A DNA stretch of 64,000 nucleotides. It comes from Bog-756 sp052326605. Lineage in GTDB: Bacteria > Actinomycetota > Acidimicrobiia > Acidimicrobiales > RAAP-2. Made by a program: the position numbers and the translations under genes. The notes below the pieces were generated by a model. The model saw only the letters and a list, made by a program, of their open reading frames with translations. It was not told the DNA's origin and searched no databases. The DNA is taken from positions 62,001 through 126,000 of the forward strand of contig JBKQMB010000043.1 of NCBI GenBank assembly GCA_052326605.1, in the 5' to 3' direction. Below are positions 1-8,652 of the stretch, piece after piece. Every line of letters begins with the position of its first letter. The stretch's first letter is position 1.

Positions 1-34
1 CCGGCGGTGCAGCCGACAGACTCCGAGGAGGATC

Positions 35-400
35 GTGGCCCCAGGTAGGAACGCCAGAGGCAAAGGGCTGGGTGCGATCAAGTCCACCGGGAGCGAGACA
101 CTCCAACTGGTCGTCGACTACGTCAAGCAGGAGACGCTCGACCCGCTCAAGGGGCTCGGGAGGTACATCCTGTTCGGGGTGGCCGGATCCGTGGCGCTCT
201 CCATCGGACTGGTCATCCTGGCCGTGGCCTTCCTGAGGGTGCTCCAGGGAGAGACCGGGAGCACGTTCACCGGAAACTGGTCGTGGGCCCCGTACCTGAT
301 CTGCGCGGTGGTCGTGGTCATCGTGGCGGCCATTGCGGTCAAAGCCGTCAGCAGAGGGCAGGGGCGGACTGCCGCCGACACCGAGAAGGAGAAGCCATGA
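35..400 (+). CDS. Two-helix membrane protein, phage-holin-III-like
   Basis: A 121-residue protein with a GTG start 4 bases after a GAGGAGGA ribosome site. Residues 1-40 are charged and helical, followed by two membrane segments (about 44-69 and 85-105) and a charged tail. This arrangement resembles the actinobacterial family annotated as phage holin superfamily III, which in cellular genomes is probably a membrane organiser, not a lysis protein; that family link is from memory and modest. Its stop overlaps the next start as ATGA, so the two membrane proteins are translationally coupled. Function is not known. Confidence 0.75.
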   Translation: MAPGRNARGKGLGAIKSTGSETLQLVVDYVKQETLDPLKGLGRYILFGVAGSVALSIGLVILAVAFLRVLQGETGSTFTGNWSWAPYLICAVVVVIVAAIAVKAVSRGQGRTAADTEKEKP

Positions 401-609
401 GCCCGGCCGGACAGAAGATCACCCGAGACGACATCGAGGCGAAGTTCCGCGAACTGACCGGCGAGGTGTCCCAGGAGGTCGAGTCGACCCGGTCGCAGGC
501 GATCACGGTGGGACTGGCGGTCGGGGTGGCACTGGTGGCCGTGGTCTTCCTGATCGGCCGCCGAAACGGGCGGCGCCGGTCCGCGGTCGTCGAGGTCCGG
601 CGGATCTGA
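397..609 (+). CDS. Small single-span membrane protein
   Basis: A 70-residue protein starting at the ATG that overlaps the previous stop. Residues 1-33 are acidic and helical; residues 36-54 form one hydrophobic membrane span that ends in an Arg-rich stretch, predicting the C-terminus in the cytoplasm. Longer in-frame versions start inside the upstream gene and have no ribosome site, so they were rejected. It probably works together with the two-span protein before it. I do not recognise a named family. Confidence 0.6.
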   Translation: MSPAGQKITRDDIEAKFRELTGEVSQEVESTRSQAITVGLAVGVALVAVVFLIGRRNGRRRSAVVEVRRI

Positions 610-613
610 TCCG

Positions 614-826
614 ATGGATGCCTTCTTGAACTACGTCCGGCTGAAGGCGTTCGGGCGGGGCCTGAGGGGCTACCACTCCGCGTGGTTCGTGGCGGCGGCG
701 GCGACGTGGATGATCCATCGGGCCCGCAATCAGGGCGACGTGGTCTATCGGACGAAGCTCAAGCCGGGCGAGAAGCTGATCATCAAGGCCGGCCCCTCCA
801 GGTCGTCCAAGTCGTCCGGCAACTGA
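614..826 (+). CDS. Small conserved hypothetical protein
   Basis: A 70-residue basic protein beginning 4 bases after the previous stop, so it is likely in the same operon. It has a weakly hydrophobic segment at residues 24-33 and a Lys/Ser-rich end. Its last codons lie just before the start of trmI. No motif is recognised; coding is supported mainly by the compact operon spacing. Confidence 0.5.
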   Translation: MDAFLNYVRLKAFGRGLRGYHSAWFVAAAATWMIHRARNQGDVVYRTKLKPGEKLIIKAGPSRSSKSSGN

Positions 827-831
827 GCACC

Positions 832-1662
832 GTGGGTCCCGATCAGGACCGGAGCCTCCTGAGGGACGGCGACCGGGTGCTACTGGTCGACGTCAAGGAG
901 CGCCGTTACCTGATCGCCCTCCGTGCCGGCGCGGAGTTCCACACCCATGCGGGCATCGTGGCCCACGACGACATGATCGGTGCCCCGGAGGGCTCGACGA
1001 TCCCGGGAAGCACCGGCCGCCGCTTCCTGGTGGTTCGTCCCACTCTGTCCGACGTCGTGCTGAAGATGCCGAGAGGGGCCCAGGTCATCTATCCCAAGGA
1101 CCTGGCGGCCATGCTCATGGAGGCCGACATCGCCCCAGGGGTCACGGTGCTCGAAGCCGGGGTGGGCTCCGGGGCGCTGTCGATGGCCCTGCTGCGCGCC
1201 GGGGCCGAGGTGGTCGGGTACGAGGTGCGCGAGGACTTCGCCCAGGTTGCCCGCAGGAATGTGGCCGCGCTGCTCGGGGAGGGTGCCCGCTACCGGGTGG
1301 AGCTGCGGGACGTCTACGAGGGCATCGAGGAGGGTGGGTTCGACCGGATCGTCCTGGATCTGCCAGAGCCATGGCGGGTGCTCCCGCATGCCGAGCAGGC
1401 CATGCGCCCCGGTGGGATCCTCTGCGCCTATCTGCCCACCATCAATCAGACCTCCCAGCTCCGCCAGGCGATGGAGCACAGTGCCTTCGGGCTGGCCTCA
1501 ACACTCGAGGTCCTGCATCGGACCTGGCACATCGAAGCCCGATCGGTGCGCCCGGACCACCGGATGGTCGGCCACACCGGGTTCCTCACCACGGCGCGGC
1601 TGCTGCGCCCAGATGGAGGGGAGGGCCGGTCCCCGCAGGGGCGACTCAGCCCTGCTCGATGA
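832..1662 (+). CDS. trmI: tRNA (adenine-58-N1)-methyltransferase TrmI
   Basis: A 276-residue SAM-dependent methyltransferase expected to make m1A58 in the T-loop of tRNAs as a tetramer. Residues 1-60 form the small N-terminal beta domain, followed by the Rossmann domain with motif I (VLEAGVGSGALS, about 106-117) and the catalytic-region motif LDLPEPW (about 174-180) typical of TrmI. I chose the GTG at 832, 5 bases after the previous stop, because upstream in-frame sequence overlaps the preceding gene and has no family match. In Mycobacterium the same gene lies just upstream of the proteasomal ATPase gene, as here. Its 3' end overlaps the convergent ferredoxin gene by 17 bases. Confidence 0.93.
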   Translation: MGPDQDRSLLRDGDRVLLVDVKERRYLIALRAGAEFHTHAGIVAHDDMIGAPEGSTIPGSTGRRFLVVRPTLSDVVLKMPRGAQVIYPKDLAAMLMEADIAPGVTVLEAGVGSGALSMALLRAGAEVVGYEVREDFAQVARRNVAALLGEGARYRVELRDVYEGIEEGGFDRIVLDLPEPWRVLPHAEQAMRPGGILCAYLPTINQTSQLRQAMEHSAFGLASTLEVLHRTWHIEARSVRPDHRMVGHTGFLTTARLLRPDGGEGRSPQGRLSPAR

Positions 1663-1882
1663 AGATGCACTCGCCCGGACACTCCTCGGACGCCTCGACC
1701 ACCGCATCCTCGAGTTCCCCGGGCACCGCGGCCATGCCGGCCGAGCCGCCCGGCTGGTCCCTCACGTCGGTGCCTTCCTTCACGTAGGCCAGCCCGTCGT
1801 CGAGCAGGGTGAAGACGGCGGGCGCGATCTCCTCGCAGAGGCCGTCCCCCGTGCACAGATCTTGGTCGATCCAGACCTTCAT
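1646..1882 (-). CDS. Small ferredoxin, [3Fe-4S] or Asp-ligated [4Fe-4S]
   Basis: A 78-residue acidic ferredoxin. The ligand motif is C10-x2-D13-x2-C16 with C68 in a Cys-Pro pair near the end; the usual second cysteine is Asp, as in the Pyrococcus furiosus ferredoxin, and the usual CP after C16 is AP. The protein therefore has three clear cysteine ligands plus Asp, predicting a [3Fe-4S] or Asp-ligated [4Fe-4S] cluster. An extra cysteine (C72) follows in CPGEC. Such ferredoxins often serve cytochrome P450s in Actinobacteria; a P450 remnant lies far away in this window, so no partner is evident. Confidence 0.9.
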   Translation of the reverse strand: MKVWIDQDLCTGDGLCEEIAPAVFTLLDDGLAYVKEGTDVRDQPGGSAGMAAVPGELEDAVVEASEECPGECIFIEQG

Positions 1883-2153
1883 CAGTTACGTCACTCCTAC
1901 GTTTCTCCCGTTCGATCCGGGCGAGCTCGACCGGTCGCCTGCACTCGGCTGGCGTACAGGCATCGGCGCACCGTCGCGCTCGGCCTGACCGGAAGTCCGA
2001 TTGCCGACCGCAATGTTATCCGCAACGGCGAGGAGGATCACTGACGGTCCGTCAGATACCCCGGACCCGCCCGGTGCCGCCGTGGGCCGTGGTGCATCCC
2101 GGCCGAGGGTGCCGGTGTAGGGTCGCCACGTAGGTGCACTCGCGAATGGGGTG

Positions 2154-3938
2154 ATGGCAACGGTTGACTTCGATGACACGAAAGACGATCGCCGGCCGGC
2201 GGGCGCCATGGACGACGACGACCTCGAGGCTTGGAGGGTACGCGCACACGCGTCCGAGGAAGAGGTGACTATCCTCCGCCGCCGGCTCCAGGAGAGCCCG
2301 CGGCGTGTCCAGACCCTCGAGGAGAAACTGCTCGAGACCAAGGGGCAGCTGGCGCAGGCCATCTCCCAGAACGAGAAGCTCACCTTCACCTTGCAGACGG
2401 CCAAGGAGCACGTGGCCAACCTGCGCGACGAGGTGGAGAAGCTGACCCAGCCACCTGCCGCCTACGGGATCTACCTCGGCGCGAACGATGACGGGACGGT
2501 CGATGTGTTCTCCGGCGGCAGGAAGATGCGGGTGTCACTCCATCCCGACATCGACGTCGACGACCTGCAACGCGGCAACGAGGTGGTGCTCAACGAGTCG
2601 CTCAACGTGATCCTGGCCCGGGAGGGGGAGGGATCCGGTGAAGTGGTCGTGCTCAAGGAGGTGCTCGACGACGGCATGCGGGCCCTGGTCTTTGGCCGGG
2701 CCGACGAGGAACGGGTGGCCGAGCTGTCCGATGCTCTGGTGGGGGTCAAGCTGCGGGCCGGCGACACCTTGCTGATGGAGTCCCGGACCGGCCTCCTGGT
2801 GGAGAAGCTCGAGCGCCCCGAGGTGGAGGAGCTCGTCCTCGAAGAGGTCCCCGACGTGACCTACGCCGACGTCGGGGGGCTCGACGACCAGATCGAGGCC
2901 ATCACCGACGCGGTGGAGCTTCCCTACCTCTACCGGGAGCTCTACACCGAGCACAAGCTCCCGGCCCCGAAGGGCATCCTCCTCTACGGGCCGCCAGGGT
3001 GCGGCAAGACCCTGATCGCCAAGGCGGTGGCCAACTCCCTGGCCAAGAAGGTGGCCGAGGTGACCGGCAATACCAACGCCCGGAGCTACTTCCTCAACAT
3101 CAAGGGTCCCGAGCTGCTCAACAAGTACGTGGGTGAGACCGAGCGCCAGATCCGCCTGGTCTTCCAGCGGGCCCGGGAGAAGTCGGAGGAGGGCGTCCCG
3201 GTGATCGTGTTCTTCGACGAGATGGACTCGCTGTTCCGGACCAGGGGCACCGGCATCAGCTCGGACATGGAATCGACCATCGTGCCCCAGTTGTTGGCGG
3301 AGATCGACGGGGTGGAGACCCTGAAGGATGTCATCGTCATCGGGGCCTCCAACCGTGAAGACCTGATCGACCCGGCGATCCTGCGCCCGGGCCGACTCGA
3401 CGTGAAGATCCGCATCGAGCGGCCCAACGAAGTGGCGGCCACCCAGATCTTCTCGCGCTACCTGACCCCCGACCTTCCCCTCGATGCCGAGGAGGTGCGC
3501 ACCCTGGGCGGGGGGGACCCGGCCAAGGCCACCCAGGCCATGATCGAAGCGACCGTGGCCGAGATGTACCGGAACGACGAGGAGAACCGCTTCCTGGAGG
3601 TCACCTATCAGAACGGTGACAAAGAGGTGCTCTACTACCGCGACTTCTCCTCGGGGGCGATGATCGAGAACATCGTCCGCCGGGCCAAGAAACTGGCGAT
3701 CAAACGGGCCATCGCGGAGGAGGGTCGGGGGATCCGGACCGACGACCTCCTCGAGTCGATCCGACAGGAGTACAAGGAGAACGAGGATCTTCCCAACACC
3801 ACCAACCCCGACGACTGGGCGAAGATCTCGGGCAAGAAGGGCGAGCGGATCGTCTACATCCGCACACTGATCAGCGACCACGAAGAGACCAAGGGCGGAC
3901 GTTCCATCGAGCGCGTGGGAACCGGTCAGTATCTCTGA
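2154..3938 (+). CDS. arc: Proteasomal AAA+ ATPase ARC/Mpa
   Basis: The ring ATPase that unfolds pupylated proteins and feeds them to the 20S proteasome. The roughly 594-residue protein has an N-terminal coiled coil (about 20-95) that would bind Pup, two OB-like domains (about 96-245), and one AAA domain with Walker A GPPGCGKT (about 278-285) and Walker B VIVFFDEMD (about 350-358). It ends in Gly-Gln-Tyr-Leu, the QYL-type tail that opens the proteasome gate. A GTG at 2151 directly precedes the ATG and is an equally possible start. It begins the pupylation locus and is followed 26 bases later by dop. Confidence 0.97.
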   Translation: MATVDFDDTKDDRRPAGAMDDDDLEAWRVRAHASEEEVTILRRRLQESPRRVQTLEEKLLETKGQLAQAISQNEKLTFTLQTAKEHVANLRDEVEKLTQPPAAYGIYLGANDDGTVDVFSGGRKMRVSLHPDIDVDDLQRGNEVVLNESLNVILAREGEGSGEVVVLKEVLDDGMRALVFGRADEERVAELSDALVGVKLRAGDTLLMESRTGLLVEKLERPEVEELVLEEVPDVTYADVGGLDDQIEAITDAVELPYLYRELYTEHKLPAPKGILLYGPPGCGKTLIAKAVANSLAKKVAEVTGNTNARSYFLNIKGPELLNKYVGETERQIRLVFQRAREKSEEGVPVIVFFDEMDSLFRTRGTGISSDMESTIVPQLLAEIDGVETLKDVIVIGASNREDLIDPAILRPGRLDVKIRIERPNEVAATQIFSRYLTPDLPLDAEEVRTLGGGDPAKATQAMIEATVAEMYRNDEENRFLEVTYQNGDKEVLYYRDFSSGAMIENIVRRAKKLAIKRAIAEEGRGIRTDDLLESIRQEYKENEDLPNTTNPDDWAKISGKKGERIVYIRTLISDHEETKGGRSIERVGTGQYL

Positions 3939-3951
3939 GCGACCCCCGGTA

Positions 3952-3964
3952 TAGGGTCGACCGC
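3952..3964 (+). promoter_or_regulatory. Leaderless -10 element of dop
   Basis: TAGGGT at 3952-3957 is followed by exactly seven bases and the dop ATG at 3965. With initiation about seven bases after the -10 hexamer, transcription would begin at the start codon, giving a leaderless mRNA. No ribosome site is visible before this ATG. Confidence 0.5.
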
Positions 3965-5458
3965 ATGGCCATCCCCAAGGTCTGTGGAATCGAGACGGAG
4001 TACGGCATCCAGGTGGTGGGTGGCGACCCCAATCCGATTGCCGCCTCGTCCTTGCTGATCAACGCCTATGCCCACGACGTGGCCCGCCAGCAGACCGAGT
4101 GGGACTTCGAGGACGAGGCGCCGGGCAACGACGCCCGTGGGTTCGCCCGGGAGGGATCGATGCCGCCGCAGGTCGAGACCCATCTCGTGAACACGGTGCT
4201 CACCAACGGGGCCCGTTTCTACGTGGACCATGCCCACCCCGAGTTCTCCACGCCCGAGTGCAGCGATGCTCTCGAATGCGTCCGCTACGACCGTGCCGGC
4301 GAGGTCGTCCTGATCCGTGCCATGGAGGCCGCCGACCTCACCGTCCCGGACGGCTCCCATCTGGTCATCTACAAGAACAACTCGGACGGCAAGGGGAATT
4401 CCTACGGCACCCACGAGAACTACCTGATGGACCGCGCCGCGCCGTTCACCCGCATCGTGGCCGGGGTCACGCCACACTTCGTCACGCGGCAGATCTTCGC
4501 CGGCGCCGGGAAGGTCGGCGCCGAGACCTCGTTCCACGACGGTCAGCGGGTGGACTTCCAGCTCTCCCAGCGAGCGGAGTTCTTCGAGGAACAGGTGGGC
4601 CTCGAGACGACGTTGAAGCGGCCCATCGTCAACACACGGGACGAGCCGCACGCCGATCCGCACCGCTATCGGAGGCTGCACGTCATCGTGGGCGACGCCA
4701 ACCTGGCCGAGGTGGCCACCTTCTTGAAGGTGGGGACCACCTCGCTGGTCCTGGCCATGATCGAGGACGATGTCTCGGGGAGCCGGAGCCTGGCCCTGGT
4801 CGACCCGGTGACCGCCATGCACGAGGTGGCCCTCGATCGGACCTTCTCCCGACCCCTGCGGATGGCAGACGGTTCCACGGCGACGGCGCTGGCCATCCAG
4901 TGGGAGCTCTACTCGCTGGCCCGGAAGTACGCCGACGACCGGGGACTCGAGTGCATGGGCGCCGAGGGCATCGGCGAGGAGGTTCTCGGTCGGTGGGAGT
5001 GCGTGCTCAACGGCCTGGAGACCGATCCGATGTCCCTGGCCGGCCAGCTCGACTGGGTGGCCAAGCTGCAGCTCATCGAGGCCTACCGGCAGCGCCACGG
5101 CTGTGCCTGGGATGACCCCCGGCTGGCGGCACTGGACCTCCAGTACCACGACCTGCGGCCGTCGCGGTCGCTGTTCGCCCGATTGAACACCGAGCGGATC
5201 GTCGACGAGGCGTCCGTGGCCGCTGCCGTCGTAGAGCCGCCTCGGGGCACCCGCGCCTGGTTCCGGGGCCAGTGCCTCAAGAAATGGCCCACGGCGGTGG
5301 TCACCGCCAACTGGGATTCGCTGGTGTTCGACCTCGGCGCCGACCCCCTGCGGCGCGTCCCTATGATGGATCCCCTGAAGGGAACGGCGGAACACGTCGA
5401 AGAACTACTGAACGCATGTGCGAGTCCATCCGAGCTGTTGGATCGACTGAGCGGCTAG
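3965..5458 (+). CDS. dop: Pup deamidase/depupylase Dop
   Basis: A 497-residue member of the carboxylate-amine ligase-like fold shared with PafA. The N-terminus carries GIETEYGI, the metal/ATP-binding strand, and HAHPEFSTPECSD follows near residue 88, including the Asp region needed for amide cleavage. Dop removes Pup from proteins and, where Pup ends in Gln, also deamidates it. Here Pup already ends in Glu (see pup), so only the depupylase activity is required. Length fits the family (about 500). Paralogous to pafA at 7223, with shared motifs such as INTRDEPHAD and RRLHVIVGD. Confidence 0.97.
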   Translation: MAIPKVCGIETEYGIQVVGGDPNPIAASSLLINAYAHDVARQQTEWDFEDEAPGNDARGFAREGSMPPQVETHLVNTVLTNGARFYVDHAHPEFSTPECSDALECVRYDRAGEVVLIRAMEAADLTVPDGSHLVIYKNNSDGKGNSYGTHENYLMDRAAPFTRIVAGVTPHFVTRQIFAGAGKVGAETSFHDGQRVDFQLSQRAEFFEEQVGLETTLKRPIVNTRDEPHADPHRYRRLHVIVGDANLAEVATFLKVGTTSLVLAMIEDDVSGSRSLALVDPVTAMHEVALDRTFSRPLRMADGSTATALAIQWELYSLARKYADDRGLECMGAEGIGEEVLGRWECVLNGLETDPMSLAGQLDWVAKLQLIEAYRQRHGCAWDDPRLAALDLQYHDLRPSRSLFARLNTERIVDEASVAAAVVEPPRGTRAWFRGQCLKKWPTAVVTANWDSLVFDLGADPLRRVPMMDPLKGTAEHVEELLNACASPSELLDRLSG

Positions 5459-5469
5459 GGAGAGTAGAG

Positions 5470-5664
5470 ATGGCAGAACGAGAGCAGAAGAAGAAGGCCT
5501 CGCCCGAACGCGCCGATGAGGTCGTCGAGGAGGTGCCGGCAGCATCGGCCGCCGGCGACAAGCTCAAGGCCGAGCTCGATGATCTGCTCGACGAGATCGA
5601 CGAGGTTCTCGAGGACAACGCCGAGGAGTTCGTGCGCAACTACGTACAGAAGGGCGGCGAGTAG
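5470..5664 (+). CDS. pup: Prokaryotic ubiquitin-like protein Pup (GGE form)
   Basis: A 64-residue disordered, acidic protein conjugated to lysines of target proteins. It has a charged N-terminal part, a central helix that would bind the ARC coiled coil (about 31-55) and the conserved end FVRNYVQKGGE. The final residue is Glu, not Gln, so it can be activated by PafA directly without deamidation. ATG at 5470 has a GGGAGAG site 5 to 11 bases upstream; longer in-frame versions run back into dop. It lies 11 bases after dop and 5 bases before prcB. Confidence 0.97.
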   Translation: MAEREQKKKASPERADEVVEEVPAASAAGDKLKAELDDLLDEIDEVLEDNAEEFVRNYVQKGGE

Positions 5665-5669
5665 CACCG

Positions 5670-6485
5670 GTGACCCTGCCGCTCTTTTCGACCACCGACG
5701 ACCCCGGACCCGATTTCGCCGGATTGATCCGCCGGCTCAAGGTCCCCACCCCGGCGATGTCCGCCGGCGCCGCGCCGGGGGGAGCCTCGGGGAGAGACCG
5801 GTTCCGCCACGGCACCACCGTGGCCGCACTCCGCTTCGCCGAAGGCGTGGTGATGGCCGGTGACCGGCGAGCCACCGAGGGCCATGCCATCGCCCACCGG
5901 TCCATGGAGAAGGTGTTCCCCGCCGACCGGTACTCGGCGGTGGCCATTGCGGGCGCCGCCGGACCGGCGGTGGAGATGGTGCGCCTGTTCCAGACCCAGC
6001 TCGAACATTACGAAAAGGTCGAAGGGGTGGTGCTCAGCCTCCAGGGCAAGGCAAACCAGCTGAGCCAGATGGTGCGGGAGCATCTGCCCATGGCCATGCA
6101 GGGCCTGGCGGTGGTGCCGCTCTTCGCCGGCTACGACCTGACGCGGGGCACCGGACGGATCTTCACCTACGACGTGACCGGTGGGCACTTCGAGGAGACC
6201 GAGTTCAACGCCACCGGGTCGGGTGGGCGCGACGCCCGGACCACCATCAAACTCGGCTACCGGGTAGGAATGGCTCGGGACGAAGCGGTGGAACTGTCGA
6301 TCGAGGCACTCTACGAGGCCGCCGACGAGGACTCGGCCACTGGGGGCCCCGATCTGATCAGGGGCATCTACCCTCTGGTGGCCACCGTCACCGCCGAGGG
6401 CTTCGTGGCCGTGCCCGAGGACGAGGTGGCCGAGCGGTTCGCCGCACTCATCGAACGACGTCGAGCAGAGGGTCGCCAGCCATGA
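5670..6485 (+). CDS. prcB: 20S proteasome beta subunit PrcB
   Basis: The catalytic proteasome subunit, 271 residues with a propeptide of 48. The mature N-terminus is Thr49 (HG|TTVAAL), and Asp65 and Lys81 fall at the Asp17 and Lys33 positions of the N-terminal-nucleophile hydrolase active site. The GTG start at 5670 follows pup by 5 bases. The downstream prcA start overlaps its stop as ATGA, which should fix the 1:1 ratio of beta and alpha subunits. Length and motifs match actinobacterial PrcB. Confidence 0.97.
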   Translation: MTLPLFSTTDDPGPDFAGLIRRLKVPTPAMSAGAAPGGASGRDRFRHGTTVAALRFAEGVVMAGDRRATEGHAIAHRSMEKVFPADRYSAVAIAGAAGPAVEMVRLFQTQLEHYEKVEGVVLSLQGKANQLSQMVREHLPMAMQGLAVVPLFAGYDLTRGTGRIFTYDVTGGHFEETEFNATGSGGRDARTTIKLGYRVGMARDEAVELSIEALYEAADEDSATGGPDLIRGIYPLVATVTAEGFVAVPEDEVAERFAALIERRRAEGRQP

Positions 6486-7159
6486 CGATGCCCTACTACG
6501 TGGCACCCGAGCAGGTGATGAAGGATCGGGCCGAGTATGCCCAAAAGGGCATCGCCCGGGGGCGATCCCTGGTGGCGACCACCTACGACCTCGGCATCGC
6601 CATCGTGGCGGACAACCCGTCGCGCTCGCTCCACAAGATCAGCGAGATCTACGACCGGATCGCCTTTGCCGGCGTGGGCAAGTACAACGAGTTCGACCAG
6701 CTCCGGGTGTCGGGGATACGTCATGCCGACACCAAGGGCTATGCCTACAGCCGCGAGGACGTCGAGGCGCGGTCGTTGGCCAACCTCTACGCGCAGTACC
6801 TGGGGCAGGTCTTCACCCACGAGATGAAGCCTCTCGAGGTCGAGATCCTGGTGGCGGAGCTCGGCACCGAACTGCGCCCGCCGCAGCTGTACCACATCGC
6901 CTACGAGGGGACGATCACCGATGAGGACCGGTACGCCGTGCTCGGCGGCGAGACCGAGGCCATCGCCCAGCGCCTGGACGAGGAGTGGGCCAGTGGGTGG
7001 TCGCTGACCGATGCCCTCCGCTCGGCGGTGGGCGCCCTGGCCGGCCCCGATCGGACGCTGCGGGGCCAGGATCTCGAGGTTGCGATCCTGGCCGAGGGCA
7101 ATGGCCGCCGGGCATTCCGACGCCTGGTCAACCATGAGTTGGATGACCTGCTCGGCTGA
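6482..7159 (+). CDS. prcA: 20S proteasome alpha subunit PrcA
   Basis: The non-catalytic alpha subunit that forms the outer rings and the gate, 225 residues. The N-terminus MTMPYYVAPEQVMKDRAEYA matches the gating segment of PrcA, and no N-terminal Thr nucleophile is present. It is translationally coupled to prcB by an ATGA overlap. The C-terminal 30 residues are acidic and probably flexible. It is followed by a 63-base gap holding the palindromic pafA promoter. Confidence 0.96.
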   Translation: MTMPYYVAPEQVMKDRAEYAQKGIARGRSLVATTYDLGIAIVADNPSRSLHKISEIYDRIAFAGVGKYNEFDQLRVSGIRHADTKGYAYSREDVEARSLANLYAQYLGQVFTHEMKPLEVEILVAELGTELRPPQLYHIAYEGTITDEDRYAVLGGETEAIAQRLDEEWASGWSLTDALRSAVGALAGPDRTLRGQDLEVAILAEGNGRRAFRRLVNHELDDLLG

Positions 7160-7201
7160 GCCGGCCGGTGGCGATCGGACCGGTTCGTAGCAGCCGGCCG
7201 T

Positions 7202-7219
7202 CCTCACGGTACCGTGAGG
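7202..7219. promoter_or_regulatory. 18-bp perfect palindrome overlapping the pafA promoter
   Basis: CCTCACGGT-ACCGTGAGG is a perfect inverted repeat in the prcA-pafA gap. Within it TACCGT (7210-7215) sits seven bases before the pafA ATG at 7223, the same geometry as other leaderless promoters in this window. A dimeric regulator bound here would cover the -10 element. The identity of the regulator is unknown. Confidence 0.55.
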
Positions 7220-7222
7220 GTG

Positions 7223-8581
7223 ATGGACAAGCGTATCTACGGCTTGGAGAACGAGTACGGGGTCACCTGTACGCTGCGCGGGCAGAGGCGGTTGAGCCCT
7301 GACGAGGTGGCCCGATACCTCTTCCGCCGGGTGGTGAGCTGGGGCCGGTCCTCCAACGTCTTCCTCGAAAACGGGGCACGGCTCTATCTCGACGTGGGCA
7401 GCCACCCCGAGTACGCCACGCCCGAATGCGACGACGTGGCCGAGCTGGTGGCCCACGACAAGGCGGGGGAGTGGATCCTCTCCTCGTTGGTGGAGGGGGC
7501 CGAGGACCGGCTGCGGGAAGAGGGCATACGTGGGGACATCTATCTGTTCAAGAACAACACCGACTCGGCGGGCAACTCCTACGGGTGCCACGAGAACTAC
7601 CTGACGAGCCGGCGCGACGATTTCACCCACTACACCGAGGTCCTCATTCCCTTTCTGGTCAGCCGGCAGGCGTACGCCGGGGCGGGCAAGGTGCTCCAGA
7701 CCGCCCGGGGCGCGGTGTTCTGCCTCAGCCAGAGGGCCGAGCACATCTGGGAAGGGGTGTCCTCGGCCACCACCCGGAGCCGCCCCATCATCAACACCCG
7801 GGACGAGCCCCATGCCGATGCGGAGAAGTACCGTCGCCTCCACGTCATCGTGGGCGATTCCAACATGAGCGAGTACGCCACCTTCCTGAAGGTGGGTGCC
7901 ACCAGCATTGTCCTGCGGATGCTGGAGGATCCTTCGGCCGTCATGCGGGACCTGACCCTGGAGAACCCGATCCGGGCCATCCGCGAGATCAGTCATGACA
8001 TCACCTGCCGGCGCCCGGTCCGCCTGGCCAACGGGCGCGAGATGAGCGCACTGGACATCCAGGGGGAGTACCTCCAGCGGGCAATCCGGTACCGCGACCG
8101 GCAAGGGCTCTCCCCCCAGGAGGACCTGGCCCTCGACATGTGGCAGCACTGTCTCAAAGGGTTGGAGTCCGACCCGCTCTCGCTGCACCGGGAGTGCGAC
8201 TGGGTGGCCAAGTACCGCCTGATCGACCGCTACCGGGACCGCCACGACCTCCCCCTCCACAGCCCCACCGTGGCCCTCCTCGACCTGCAGTACCACGACG
8301 TGGATCGCACCCGGGGCCTCTACTACCGGCTGCAGCGCCACGATCAGCTGGACCGGATCTGCGAGGACACGGACATCATCACCGCCATGTCGACGCCACC
8401 GCAGACCACACGGGCGCGGCTGCGAGGTGAGTTCGTGAAGCGGGCAAAGGAGCGCCGACGCGATTTCACCGTCGATTGGGTCCATCTCAAGCTCAACGAC
8501 CAGGCGCAGCGCACCGTGCTGCTGAAGGATCCCTTCAAATCGAAGGACGAGAGGGTCGACAAGCTGATTGCCGGGCTGTGA
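7223..8581 (+). CDS. pafA: Pup-protein ligase PafA
   Basis: Ligates the C-terminal glutamate of Pup to target lysines using ATP. The 452-residue protein has the glutamine-synthetase-like signature RIYGLENEYGVTCT at its start and ARLYLDVGSHPEYATPECD (about residues 53-71) with the catalytic-base Asp, plus INTRDEPHAD and RRLHVIVGD shared with Dop. I chose the ATG at 7223 over the GTG at 7214 because it gives the canonical family N-terminus and lies seven bases after a -10 element; the GTG is inside the palindrome. Unlike Mycobacterium, pafBC do not follow. Confidence 0.97.
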   Translation: MDKRIYGLENEYGVTCTLRGQRRLSPDEVARYLFRRVVSWGRSSNVFLENGARLYLDVGSHPEYATPECDDVAELVAHDKAGEWILSSLVEGAEDRLREEGIRGDIYLFKNNTDSAGNSYGCHENYLTSRRDDFTHYTEVLIPFLVSRQAYAGAGKVLQTARGAVFCLSQRAEHIWEGVSSATTRSRPIINTRDEPHADAEKYRRLHVIVGDSNMSEYATFLKVGATSIVLRMLEDPSAVMRDLTLENPIRAIREISHDITCRRPVRLANGREMSALDIQGEYLQRAIRYRDRQGLSPQEDLALDMWQHCLKGLESDPLSLHRECDWVAKYRLIDRYRDRHDLPLHSPTVALLDLQYHDVDRTRGLYYRLQRHDQLDRICEDTDIITAMSTPPQTTRARLRGEFVKRAKERRRDFTVDWVHLKLNDQAQRTVLLKDPFKSKDERVDKLIAGL

Positions 8582-8652
8582 ACAAGGAGACGGAGGGAAC
8601 GGGGCAGTGGCGGACCTGCACCCGATTCGACTTCCCGGTGCGGTAGCGTCCC

